The position numbers and the translations under genes were made by a program. The notes beneath the pieces were generated by a model, which worked only from the letters and a program-made list of their open reading frames with translations, was not told the origin of the DNA and did no database searches. DNA of 64,000 nt, taken from positions 9,655-73,654 of the forward strand of contig JBGVDD010000106.1 of the NCBI GenBank assembly GCA_045119215.1. Reading direction: 5' to 3'. The number at the start of each line of letters is the position of its first letter. Position 1 is the stretch's first letter. The DNA is from RUG11237 sp045119215. GTDB lineage: Bacteria > Bacillota > Clostridia > Lachnospirales > Lachnospiraceae. Below are positions 6,871-15,322 of the stretch, piece after piece.

Positions 6871-8913
6871 TTACTTTACAAAAAAACACTCACCATTCGG
6901 TTGTTCTATCTTAAAGATTTCCCCGTAACAGGAAACACTGGTGGCTTCACACAGTGGTTGGGACTTTTCAAAAGATTCATCAATCCAGTATGCCATTCCA
7001 TCTTCAATGATTAACGCTTTTTTGTTCCAGAACTCTGATGCATCGTCATATATATGTAACACGTTTCCTTCATGGTCGATATATCCCCATTTACCGTTAT
7101 CTTTTATCAACCAGTATTTTTCTTTACTTGGTAAAATAAATTCAGCCTTAGCTACCATAGACTCCTCTGTTATCCTACTGGCATCATAATCCAGACATTC
7201 CGGACCATACAACAAGCTGATATCTGGCTGCTCTAGTTTTGATGTGTCTATAAGATAACACATTCCCTTTTCTCCTTCTTTTAATTCTACACAAACCAAT
7301 GTACCATAATTATACAAAGTAACGCCATTATCCCAGTATACGTAAAATGAATATTTTTTTTGAGATTGTGTTTTCTTTTCCCCAGCATACAAATACAAGC
7401 TGGCCATTGCTAATCTGTATTTTATCTCTCCATCTTTACTACAAACGTAATAATAATCATTTGCACATTCTCCATCCCCTCTGGACTGGCAAAAATAATA
7501 TCCTTGCGCCATTGCACCAATGGGAAATTCATACCCCTCCTCTGCCCATGCTGTTCCATAACCGGTATGATTCTCATTTTCCCTTTTTACTTCTTCTATT
7601 TCTTCAGCATACTCTACCAGGGTAAGATCTGTGATTTCTCCATCTTTATCTATCCTTTTTTTACAATCATCTCTAAAGAATCCACTTCCTTCATGAAATC
7701 CTACCGCCGACGCATCACCTGGATACACTGGATACTCCTCATCCACCTCACTTTCTCCCAGCAAAGTTCCATCCAACTTATAATAAGCACAAGAATATCC
7801 CTGAATTTCATCCTCATCTTCCGCAACGATTATGCCTTCGCTGACTGCACTCACTTTTTTGTCTGTATGAAAAATTTCCTTTCCCTCTTTGTCAAACACA
7901 TAAGAAATCCCATTTTTAGTAAAAAAAGTATATCCATCATTATTTGGTAAAATACAACATTCCTCATATTCTAACGGAACAATTATCTTATTATCATAGC
8001 TTACCAGCCCCCATTTGCCTTCTTTTTGGACACATACTCTTCCCCTATTTGCCACCTTCATCTCTTCATACTGTTCTAAGCCCACTAGTTTCTCCACACT
8101 TTGATAAACATTATCTTGTTTTTCCATCATGGGCAATACGCCAAATCCCAATACACCTGTCAGGACCGCTGCCCCAACGCCCAACGCCAGGCCCATTTTA
8201 GGAAATCTAAATTTTTTGCTGGATGGAATTTTTTTCTTACCTTTTCTAACAATTTTCTCTGCGTCTACTGCCCTTGGCATTGCCTGACATACTTCCATCT
8301 CCAAAGAAAAATACAACAAAATAAAGGCACCAAGACCATACAGTTTCGTTCCATGCTCTTTTTCTAACTGCAAGACTTCTGTTTTTATTTTTGCTTTTCC
8401 TCTGCTTATATTTGTCTTAACTGTATTAACAGGTATCCCCAGCTCTTTTGCAATCTCTTCCTGTGTTTGCTGATTAAAAAAATAACCAATAATACACAAC
8501 CGTTGCATTTCACTTAATCCATCAATTATATTACCTAGTAATCGTTGTTTTTCCTTATTTTGCATATAAATCTCTGGTATAAATTCCTCATCGGCTTCCA
8601 GATTCTCAATTTCTTCACTATCTTCGCTTAAGTCCGCCATCTGTATGCGGTTATGTTTCTTTAAATATGCAAAACATTTCCTATTCACAATCATGGCTGC
8701 CCAGTTTAAGATCTTTTCAGCATCCTTTAGATTATGTAATCCTCGATAAATATCTATGTATGCGTCCTGTAAAACATCTTTGGCTTCCTCTTCCTCTGGA
8801 ATTATTTTCAGTGCACACACATATAAATAATTATAAGAGAGCTGATATATGCTCTCAAACTCTTTTTCATTTCCTTGCAAAAACTGCTCTACAGCTTTTT
8901 TCATCTCATTCAT
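6871..8913 (-). CDS. ECF sigma factor fused to a membrane helix and WG-repeat domain
   Basis: Seen: an N-terminal ECF-like sigma-2 region (about residues 5-90, 'ESIYQLSYNYLYVCALKI ... DVLQDAYIDIYRG'), a sigma-4 helix-turn-helix (about 115-178, 'LSEMQRLCIIGYFF ... TQEEIAKELGIPVNTVKT'), a basic linker, one transmembrane helix near 240-262 ('MGLALGVGAAVLTGVLGFGV'), then about 420 residues with WG/KWG-type repeats ('KEGKWGLVSYDNKIIVPLEYEE', 'DNGKWGYIDHEGNVL'). The design implies a sigma factor tethered to the membrane with an outside sensor. I start at 8913 (ATG 9 nt after AGAGG) rather than 8922, which abuts the ribosome site. The gene upstream ends about 18 nt before it, so they are probably co-transcribed. 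The signal sensed and how sigma is released are unknown. Confidence 0.88.
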   Translation of the reverse strand: MNEMKKAVEQFLQGNEKEFESIYQLSYNYLYVCALKIIPEEEEAKDVLQDAYIDIYRGLHNLKDAEKILNWAAMIVNRKCFAYLKKHNRIQMADLSEDSEEIENLEADEEFIPEIYMQNKEKQRLLGNIIDGLSEMQRLCIIGYFFNQQTQEEIAKELGIPVNTVKTNISRGKAKIKTEVLQLEKEHGTKLYGLGAFILLYFSLEMEVCQAMPRAVDAEKIVRKGKKKIPSSKKFRFPKMGLALGVGAAVLTGVLGFGVLPMMEKQDNVYQSVEKLVGLEQYEEMKVANRGRVCVQKEGKWGLVSYDNKIIVPLEYEECCILPNNDGYTFFTKNGISYVFDKEGKEIFHTDKKVSAVSEGIIVAEDEDEIQGYSCAYYKLDGTLLGESEVDEEYPVYPGDASAVGFHEGSGFFRDDCKKRIDKDGEITDLTLVEYAEEIEEVKRENENHTGYGTAWAEEGYEFPIGAMAQGYYFCQSRGDGECANDYYYVCSKDGEIKYRLAMASLYLYAGEKKTQSQKKYSFYVYWDNGVTLYNYGTLVCVELKEGEKGMCYLIDTSKLEQPDISLLYGPECLDYDASRITEESMVAKAEFILPSKEKYWLIKDNGKWGYIDHEGNVLHIYDDASEFWNKKALIIEDGMAYWIDESFEKSQPLCEATSVSCYGEIFKIEQPNGECFFVK

Positions 8914-8930
8914 TTTCTTCATCCTCTTTA

Positions 8931-9695
8931 TTATCTACTATAACGAGCTTCCCTGTCCCTTTCAATTTCCAACAGTTTTTCCTGGGTTTTTCGAATCTTC
9001 TGCTGTTCTCGTAATGTTTTTTCCTGTATCTTGCGCATTTCTTCGTAGTGTGCTGCCTTTTTCTTCATCATCTCCTGGTGTTGTCTTTCCTGGTCTCTAC
9101 GCATAAGTACCACCTCCCTATGCGCCGGTTCTAAAGAATTTAAATACATTTCATCTATCTGATGGCCAAATTTGTTAATTTCCATTCTAAACTTCCCTAC
9201 CATTTCATTTCCAACCTTTGCAATATTCTTGGCATAGGAGTTATATACAAATGAAAATATCATTTCAGTAACTTTGGAACCTGTAAACACCACACAAACT
9301 AAGGGAAATAAAACAAGTACAATATCTTGCAAAAAAACAATTATACTTCCCAAAGCTCCCTGTAAAAATAAACACAGGATACAGGATAAAATATAAAATA
9401 TAAGCATTCCAATGAAAACAATTTTAGATATACTTTTACACCTGTGCACCGAATACCATCTCTTATATTTTGTATATTCACTATCTCCTTCTTTTTCACT
9501 AAATTCCCTAACCACTTTGCAATGTGACTGATATTTTTCCTCCACTTTATTTACAATTTCCATCACACCTTCAACATTTTTATTCTGGTTACCTAAAGTC
9601 ATCACTTCATTGTAAACCTTTTTCCCATAAAAACTCTCAAAATTAACCCTGCTAACCTTGTCTCCATAAGACATCACTCTTTTCATCCAATTCAT
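8931..9695 (-). CDS. Two-helix membrane protein with C-terminal coiled coil, unknown
   Basis: No family recognised. Seen: about 90 polar residues, two adjacent transmembrane helices ('IVFIGMLIFYILSCILCLFL' and 'IIVFLQDIVLVLFPLVCVVF', about residues 90-140), then a highly charged helical tail rich in Glu, Arg, Lys and Gln ('MRKIQEKTLREQQKIRKTQE') likely to form a coiled coil. ATG at 9695 has GGAGG upstream. It precedes the sigma/WG gene closely, suggesting a shared job; an anti-sigma or anchoring role would be speculation. A ribbon-helix-helix gene is divergent from it. Confidence 0.75.
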   Translation of the reverse strand: MNWMKRVMSYGDKVSRVNFESFYGKKVYNEVMTLGNQNKNVEGVMEIVNKVEEKYQSHCKVVREFSEKEGDSEYTKYKRWYSVHRCKSISKIVFIGMLIFYILSCILCLFLQGALGSIIVFLQDIVLVLFPLVCVVFTGSKVTEMIFSFVYNSYAKNIAKVGNEMVGKFRMEINKFGHQIDEMYLNSLEPAHREVVLMRRDQERQHQEMMKKKAAHYEEMRKIQEKTLREQQKIRKTQEKLLEIERDREARYSR

Positions 9696-9784
9696 ATTTG
9701 TTTCCTCCCTTTGTGCTTCAATACTTCTTCTTTTTTCTTTCTTTGCATTTTACATCCGCCATATTATCATATCTTCATACATTT

Positions 9785-9827
9785 TGCAATGCATATTGCA
9801 TGTATTTTGTGTATTGCATTTAGCAAT
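9785..9827. promoter_or_regulatory. Operator-like inverted repeats between divergent genes
   Basis: Two adjacent inverted repeats share the half-site GCAAT/ATTGC: TGCAAT-4 nt-ATTGCA (9785-9800) and ATTGC-5 nt-GCAAT (9813-9827), with a further single GCAAT at 9848. They lie between the divergent membrane-protein gene (starts 9695) and the small RHH gene (starts 9880). RHH proteins typically bind such tandem short half-sites, so autoregulation and control of the sigma/WG operon is a reasonable inference. Confidence 0.5.
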
Positions 9828-9879
9828 GCATATTTTTACAGCATTCCGCAATATAATATGTAATATGGAGGTATAAAAA

Positions 9880-10056
9880 ATGGCATTTCAATTAAAAACT
9901 GACCGAAAAGAAACAGAGAACAAAACCATCCGTTTTCCTGTTTCTCTCATTAATCAAATAGAATCAGAAATTAATGGAAAACCTGTGTCATTTTCAAGCT
10001 TCGTCATACAAGCTTGTGAATATGCACTGAAAGATCTTCAAAAAAATAAAGACTAA
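9880..10056 (+). CDS. Small ribbon-helix-helix-like protein (YlcI/YnfO-like)
   Basis: 58 residues. Seen: 'ENKTIRFPVSLINQIESEIN' followed by 'SFSSFVIQACEYALKDLQ', the strand-helix-helix pattern of MetJ/CopG-fold DNA-binding proteins; I associate this sequence with the YlcI/YnfO family, from memory. ATG at 9880 follows GGAGG (9867-9871). It is divergent from the membrane-protein/sigma-WG gene pair, with repeated half-sites between them, so it may regulate that operon and itself. It could alternatively be an orphan antitoxin, but no toxin gene follows. Confidence 0.75.
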   Translation: MAFQLKTDRKETENKTIRFPVSLINQIESEINGKPVSFSSFVIQACEYALKDLQKNKD

Positions 10057-10141
10057 ATATTTCCTTTCATTTATATAGTGCAGGTTTATTCTTAAAAGGT
10101 TTCACTTTTTCTTTAATTTTTTATTTTTTTTATTTTTTCAC

Positions 10142-10177
10142 AAAAAAGGTTCAACCATTTTCTGGCTGAACCTTTTT
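10142..10177 (-). terminator. Terminator after cheW
   Basis: AAAAAAGGTTCA and TGAACCTTTTT pair across a 13-nt loop, with a T-run on the minus strand just after the cheW stop; it can also serve the plus-strand RHH gene. Confidence 0.85.
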
Positions 10178-10184
10178 CTACCAC

Positions 10185-10655
10185 CTATTCTGTTCCCTTC
10201 TGCTCATTCACAAACTCTTCCATATCTTTTTGTTCATCCTCAGACAGAAGTTTGTCAATATCAATAATAATAATCAACTCATCCTTTACCTTAGCAACTT
10301 CTTTGATATAAGAGGTTCTGCTTCCCAAAACAATCTTTGGTATCTCACTTAAGGATGCCGCAGAGATATCAAAAATCTCCTCCACCCCTTCTACCTCCAC
10401 TGCCAGGTACATATCATTTATCCTTGTGATAATAAGCTGGGAGTTTTTGGAATCTATGTCCTCAAATCCGAATTTTCTTGCTAAATTATAAACCGGAACA
10501 ATAATTCCTCTCATATTGATAATCCCTTTGATATTATCTGGAGCATTGGGGACAGAAACAATTTTCTGTTCCCTTTCAATTCCACTGACCAGATTAATAT
10601 CAATTCCATATTTTTCCCCCTGCAGTTTAAAAATTACCGGCTTAATGTTCTCCAT
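10185..10655 (-). CDS. cheW: Chemotaxis coupling protein CheW
   Basis: Links chemoreceptors to the CheA kinase. The 156-residue protein shows the CheW pattern: 'PVIFKLQGEKYGIDINLVSGIE', 'VPNAPDNIKGIINMRGIIVPVYNLARKFG', and 'AVEVEGVEEIFDI'. The start at 10655 ('MENIKPV') is chosen because the upstream in-frame ATG at 10679 precedes the AAAGGAGGAG ribosome site itself. The gene follows prfB closely on the same strand (the upstream open frame overlaps it), a spot away from the main chemotaxis operon, so it may be an accessory or CheV-type adaptor lacking the receiver domain. Confidence 0.93.
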   Translation of the reverse strand: MENIKPVIFKLQGEKYGIDINLVSGIEREQKIVSVPNAPDNIKGIINMRGIIVPVYNLARKFGFEDIDSKNSQLIITRINDMYLAVEVEGVEEIFDISAASLSEIPKIVLGSRTSYIKEVAKVKDELIIIIDIDKLLSEDEQKDMEEFVNEQKGTE

Positions 10656-10671
10656 TATCCTTCTCCTCCTT

Positions 10672-11779
10672 TTATTCATTATTTATCCAAGCTAAATATC
10701 CATTAATAAAGGGGTCTATCTTTCCATCCAGCACTCCATCTACATTAGATATTTCCACATTGGTTCTGTGATCTTTTACCATAGTGTAAGGTTGCATTAC
10801 ATAGGAACGTATCTGATTTCCCCAGCCGATTTCCTTGACTTCCCCACGAATTCCTGATGCTTTTTCCATCTGTTCCTGCTGCTTTAAAAGATAGAGTTTT
10901 GCCTTTAACATCTGCATTGCTTTATTTTTATTCATCAACTGGGAACGTTCATTTTGGCACTGTACCACAATACCTGTTGGAAAGTGGGTAATTCGAATCG
11001 CTGATGATGTTTTGTTGATATGCTGTCCACCAGCTCCAGAAGAACGATAAGTATCTATTCTGATATCTTCATCGTTCACCTCAATGTCTACATCTTCTTC
11101 AATATCCGGCATAACATCCAAGGATGCAAAGGAAGTCTGCCGCTTTCCTGCTGCATTAAATGGAGAGATACGCACTAGTCTGTGCACACCCTTTTCTGCC
11201 TTCAAAAAGCCATAGGCGTTTATTCCATTGACCTGAAAAGTTACTGATTTTATTCCAGCCTCTTCCCCTTCCAGATAGTCTAATTCTTCCACAGAATATC
11301 CCTTGCTGTCTGCCCATCGAAGATACATACGGTACAACATACTCACCCAGTCGCAGGCCTCTGTTCCACCAGCTCCGGAATGCAGGGTAAGAATGGCATT
11401 GTCCTTGTCGTATTCCCCGGAAAGTAACGTCTTTATTTTAATCGCCTCATATTCAGACGCCAATTCCTCCAAAGCACTTTCTATTTCAGGCAATACAGAT
11501 GCATCATTCTCCTCATATCCCATCTCCAGCAAAATCTCGATTTCCTCGTAGGTGTTTTGCAGCTTTTCATAAGTTTCCACATCATCCTTCAGACTTTTCA
11601 GTTCCTTCATGGATTCCTGGGAGCTCTCCGGATCATCCCAAAATCCAGGTGCTTCCATATTTCTTTCTAATTCTTCAATTCTTTGACCTTTATTTGCTAA
11701 GTCAAAGTGAATCCCTCAATTCCACTAATGGTGTCTTATATTCGTTTAGCCGTGTTTTAAATCCGTCTAATTCAACCAT
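10672..11779 (-). CDS. prfB: Peptide chain release factor 2 with programmed +1 frameshift
   Basis: Terminates translation at UGA and UAA. The gene is two frames: 25 codons from the ATG at 11779 (GAGGTG upstream) to an in-frame UGA at 11702-11704, then, after a +1 slip at CTT-TGA-C that skips base 11704, 343 more residues to 10672; total 368, the normal RF2 length. An internal AGGG a few bases before CTT is the usual stimulator. Seen: SPF recognition tripeptide (about 205-207, 'LVRISPFNAAGKRQ') and GGQ catalytic motif (about 249-251, 'GAGGQHINKTSSA'). The classic RF2 autoregulatory frameshift is conserved; not a pseudogene. Confidence 0.97.
11702..11717 (-). promoter_or_regulatory. prfB: RF2 programmed frameshift site
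   Basis: Minus strand reads AGGGATTCACTTTGAC: Shine-Dalgarno-like AGGG, slippery CTT, in-frame TGA and following C, matching the recognised RF2 recoding signal. Low RF2 slows reading of the UGA and raises the frameshift that makes more RF2. Confidence 0.95.
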
Positions 11780-11804
11780 TATTTCACCTCTTTCTATAAA
11801 AATA

Positions 11805-11835
11805 GTGATAGTTCTCCACCTTAGAAAACTATCAC
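11805..11835 (-). terminator. Terminator between secA and prfB
   Basis: GTGATAGTT (plus 11805-11813) pairs with AACTATCAC (11827-11835); on the minus strand TATTTTTATAG follows. It lies 60 nt after the secA stop and just before the prfB ribosome site. Confidence 0.7.
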
Positions 11836-11895
11836 CATTATATCACACTTCTTACCTATTTTCTACCAAAAGATAAAAATACCCATTTTTAGTTT

Positions 11896-14463
11896 TTATG
11901 CATTTCTGCCACAGCACTGCTTATACTTCTTTCCACTTCCACATGGACATGGATCATTTGGATAAACTTTTTCTTCTTTATTTTTTACAGGCATTTTTTG
12001 TGCAGATTCATCCTTGTTGGTTCCTGTCACCTTTGCTACCTGTTCACGTTTTACATCCTGTTCGATACGTACGTGCATCAATAATTTCACAGTATCTTCG
12101 GCAATCATTTCTGCCATAGCATCATACATTTCTCCACCTCTGAGACGATATTCCACAACCGGGTCTCTCTGTCCAAAGGCCTGAAGACCAATACCCTGCT
12201 TTAACTGTTCCATATCATCGATATGATCCATCCAGTTTCTGTCGATAACCTTTAAGAGTACCATACGCTCAACTTCACGGATAGACTGTTCCTCTGGGAA
12301 TTCCGCTTCCTTTTCTTCATAAAGCTTTACAGCTTCTTCTTTTAACTTCTGCTTTAATTCCTTCTTAGACAGCCCTTCTACCTTTTCCTTGGTAATTTCC
12401 TGTAATGGAATAATTGGAAGAATTAACTGATTTAATTCCACAACATCCCATTCTTCACTTTCAGAGTCATCACCGATTGCCATGTCAACTTTCTTCTCAA
12501 CAATATCCTGAATCCATTTGTATACTGTGTTACGCATGCTGTCTCCGTCAAGAACGCGTTTTCTGTCTTTATATACGTGTTCTCTCTGCTCATTCATAAC
12601 CTGGTCATACTCTAACAAATTCTTTCTAATACCAAAGTTGTTGATTTCTATCTTAGACTGGGCATTTTCAATTGCTTTGGTAAGAGGACCAAACTCTAGC
12701 TGTTCATCTTCCGGAATACCCATAGCTGTATACATATCCATAATCTTTTCTGAACCGAACAATCTCATCAAATCGTCTTCTAATGAGATAAAGAAACGGG
12801 ACTCTCCCGGATCTCCCTGTCGTCCGGCACGACCACGCAACTGGTTGTCAATACGTCTGGATTCATGACGCTCTGTACCGATAATCTTTAAACCACCCAA
12901 AGCTTTTGCCTCATCATCAAGCTTAATATCCGTACCACGACCTGCCATGTTGGTAGCAATGGTAACAGCTCCGTGAATACCTGCATCTGCTACAATCTCG
13001 GCTTCCTTTTCATGGAACTTAGCATTTAAGACTTTATGAGGGATACCTTCCTTGGTTAACATCTTAGAAATCAATTCTGATGTTTCGATAGTAATGGTAC
13101 CAACAAGCACAGGCTGTCCCTTCTTATGGGCTTCGATGATTTCACGCACTACTGCTTTGAATTTCTCATTCTTTGTTTTGTATACTGCATCCTGTAAATC
13201 AATTCTGGCAACCGGTCGATTGGTAGGAATCTCAATTACGTCCATTCCATAAATATCACGGAATTCTTTTTCCTCTGTAAGTGCAGTACCAGTCATACCT
13301 GCCTTCTTTGTATACTTATTAAAAAAATTCTGGAAGGTAATGGTTGCCAATGTTTTACTTTCTCTCTTAACCTTTACATGTTCCTTTGCTTCAATGGCCT
13401 GATGAAGTCCATCAGAATATCTTCTACCCGGCATGATACGACCTGTAAATTCATCTACGATTAATACCTGGTCATCCTTCACCACATAGTCCTGATCTCT
13501 GAACATTAAATTGTGGGCTCTCAGGGCAAGAATAATATTATGCTGAATCTCTAAATTCTCCGGATCTGCAAGATTTTCTATCTGGAAGAATTTTTCTACC
13601 TTATGTACACCTTCTTCGGTAAGGTTTACAATATTGTCTTTTTCATTTACAACAAAATCTCCACTTTCCTCAATGACTTCACCCATAATGGCACCCATCT
13701 TGGAAAACTCTCCACTTTCCTCACCACGTTTTAACTGGCGAGCCAAAATATCACAGGTTTCATAAAGTCTGGTAGACTTACTGCTCTGACCGGAAATAAT
13801 CAATGGTGTTCTGGCCTCATCGATTAACACCGAGTCAACTTCATCGATGATGGCATAATTTAAATCACGAAGAACCAACTGTTCCTTATAAACTACCATG
13901 TTATCACGAAGATAGTCGAATCCCAATTCATTGTTTGTAACATAGGTAATATCACAGGCATAGGCTTCTCTACGCTCATCGTTACTCATATCATTCAACA
14001 CAACGCCTACGGTTAATCCCAGGAATTCATGAAGCTGCTTCATCCATTCAGCATCACGCTTTGCCAGATAATCGTTTACTGTAACAATATGTACGCCCTT
14101 GCCAGCTAATGCGTTTAAGTATGCGGGACAGGTTGACACTAATGTCTTACCTTCACCGGTACGCATTTCTGAAATACGTCCCTGATGCAATACTACACCA
14201 CCGATTAGCTGTACACGATAATGTTCCATGTTTAGCACACGACGAGAACCTTCTCTTACCACTGCAAATGCTTCCGGCAAAAGTTCATCTAAGGTTTCCC
14301 CTTTCTGGTAGCGTTCTTTAAACTCCTTTGTCTTTGCCTTAAGTTCCTCATCCGAGAGAGCCATCATATCATCTCTCAAAGCCTCAATCTTATCCACAAT
14401 AGGATAAATTCGCTTTAATTCCCTCTCACTATGTGTTCCAAAAATCTTCTCAACTAACTTCAT
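11896..14463 (-). CDS. secA: Preprotein translocase ATPase SecA
   Basis: Motor that pushes unfolded proteins through SecYEG. 855 residues, full length. Seen: Walker A 'EMRTGEGKTLV' (about residue 99), 'IIDEVDSVLIDEARTPLIISG', helicase motif 'IATNMAGRGTDIKL', 'QLRGRAGRQGDPG', and a C-terminal zinc-binding SEC-C tail 'YPNDPCPCGSGKKYKQCC', which binds SecB or ribosomes in other bacteria. ATG at 14463 has AGGAG upstream. Placement after hpf and before prfB is the common Firmicutes order. Confidence 0.99.
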   Translation of the reverse strand: MKLVEKIFGTHSERELKRIYPIVDKIEALRDDMMALSDEELKAKTKEFKERYQKGETLDELLPEAFAVVREGSRRVLNMEHYRVQLIGGVVLHQGRISEMRTGEGKTLVSTCPAYLNALAGKGVHIVTVNDYLAKRDAEWMKQLHEFLGLTVGVVLNDMSNDERREAYACDITYVTNNELGFDYLRDNMVVYKEQLVLRDLNYAIIDEVDSVLIDEARTPLIISGQSSKSTRLYETCDILARQLKRGEESGEFSKMGAIMGEVIEESGDFVVNEKDNIVNLTEEGVHKVEKFFQIENLADPENLEIQHNIILALRAHNLMFRDQDYVVKDDQVLIVDEFTGRIMPGRRYSDGLHQAIEAKEHVKVKRESKTLATITFQNFFNKYTKKAGMTGTALTEEKEFRDIYGMDVIEIPTNRPVARIDLQDAVYKTKNEKFKAVVREIIEAHKKGQPVLVGTITIETSELISKMLTKEGIPHKVLNAKFHEKEAEIVADAGIHGAVTIATNMAGRGTDIKLDDEAKALGGLKIIGTERHESRRIDNQLRGRAGRQGDPGESRFFISLEDDLMRLFGSEKIMDMYTAMGIPEDEQLEFGPLTKAIENAQSKIEINNFGIRKNLLEYDQVMNEQREHVYKDRKRVLDGDSMRNTVYKWIQDIVEKKVDMAIGDDSESEEWDVVELNQLILPIIPLQEITKEKVEGLSKKELKQKLKEEAVKLYEEKEAEFPEEQSIREVERMVLLKVIDRNWMDHIDDMEQLKQGIGLQAFGQRDPVVEYRLRGGEMYDAMAEMIAEDTVKLLMHVRIEQDVKREQVAKVTGTNKDESAQKMPVKNKEEKVYPNDPCPCGSGKKYKQCCGRNA

Positions 14464-14552
14464 ACTATACTCCTAATATCATTTTTAATTCCATGACTTC
14501 ACAATTCTATCCCACATTGTAACACTTTTGTCTTACTTTCACAATAAAAATT

Positions 14553-14597
14553 TTATAAAAAAACACATCCGCTATGTGATACACATAACGGATGCGT
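14553..14597 (-). terminator. Terminator after hpf
   Basis: Minus strand: CATCCGTTATGTG pairs with CATAGCGGATG (plus a few wobbles), followed by TGTTTTTTT. It lies just after the hpf stop and before secA. Confidence 0.85.
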
Positions 14598-14614
14598 CCT
14601 TTCCCCTGATTTTT

Positions 14615-15142
14615 CTAGAATTCCGGTTCAATCAAACCATATGTATTTCCTTTTCTCTTGTAAACTACGTTCACTTCATCTGTCTCTGCATTCTTGAACA
14701 TATAGAAATTATGTCCCAACAATTCCATCTGTACGCAGGCATCTTCCGGAAACATTGGCTTTACTCCAAACTTCTTGGTACGAATAATGTTTACTTCATC
14801 TTCTATATCGTAATCATTATCTAAAAATTCCTGATTAAAGCTTCCACCGCCCTGCTTTGCATCAACTAATTTATTCTTATATTTTCTTAGCTGACGTTCA
14901 ATCACTTCTTCCACTAAATCAATGGATACATACATATCTGTGCTGGTCTGTTCTGAACGAATAATATTTCCTTTTACCGGAATGGTAACTTCGATTTTCT
15001 GTCGTTCCTTTTCAACACTTAATGTAACATGGATTTCAGTATCTTTTGTAAAATACCTTTCCAACTTACCAATTTTTTCTTCTACTGCTGTTTTTAACCC
15101 CTCCGTAACATCAATGTTTCTTCCTGTAATTATGAACTTCAT
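14615..15142 (-). CDS. hpf: Ribosome hibernation promoting factor, long form
   Basis: Dimerises ribosomes into inactive 100S particles in slow growth. At 175 residues it is the long form: an N-terminal YfiA-like domain (1-95, 'MKFIITGRNIDVTEGLK') and a C-terminal dimerisation domain (about 118-175, 'NIIRTKKFGVKPMFPEDAC ... GHNFYMFKNAETDEVNVVYKR'). The ATG at 15142 is chosen over an in-frame TTG three codons earlier because GGAGT is 8 nt before it. Standalone gene with its own terminator. Confidence 0.97.
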   Translation of the reverse strand: MKFIITGRNIDVTEGLKTAVEEKIGKLERYFTKDTEIHVTLSVEKERQKIEVTIPVKGNIIRSEQTSTDMYVSIDLVEEVIERQLRKYKNKLVDAKQGGGSFNQEFLDNDYDIEDEVNIIRTKKFGVKPMFPEDACVQMELLGHNFYMFKNAETDEVNVVYKRKGNTYGLIEPEF

Positions 15143-15193
15143 GTTGTCCAACTCCTTTCAGTTTCCCTGATTCTAAAGGATATCTCCTTTATC

Positions 15194-15234
15194 GTAAAAC
15201 ACCATATTCATTTGCTACCTCTTATGGTGTTTTA
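15194..15234. terminator. Hairpin terminator after the ctpA gene
   Basis: TAAAACACCATA and TATGGTGTTTTA form a 12-bp stem around a 16-nt loop, ending with TTTTA on both strands. It separates the ftsE-ftsX-M23-ctpA cluster from hpf. Confidence 0.65.
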
Positions 15235-15322
15235 TACTGAATATTATACCACATCACGGGTTTTTTTCAACATTTTTTCTAAAAATAATTGGTTTTTCGT
15301 AGAGTAATGGTTTCCTTTTGCA

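Noticed and set aside
10672..11779. prfB as a frameshift pseudogene
   Set aside because: The CTT-TGA-C site with an upstream AGGG is the classic programmed RF2 frameshift.
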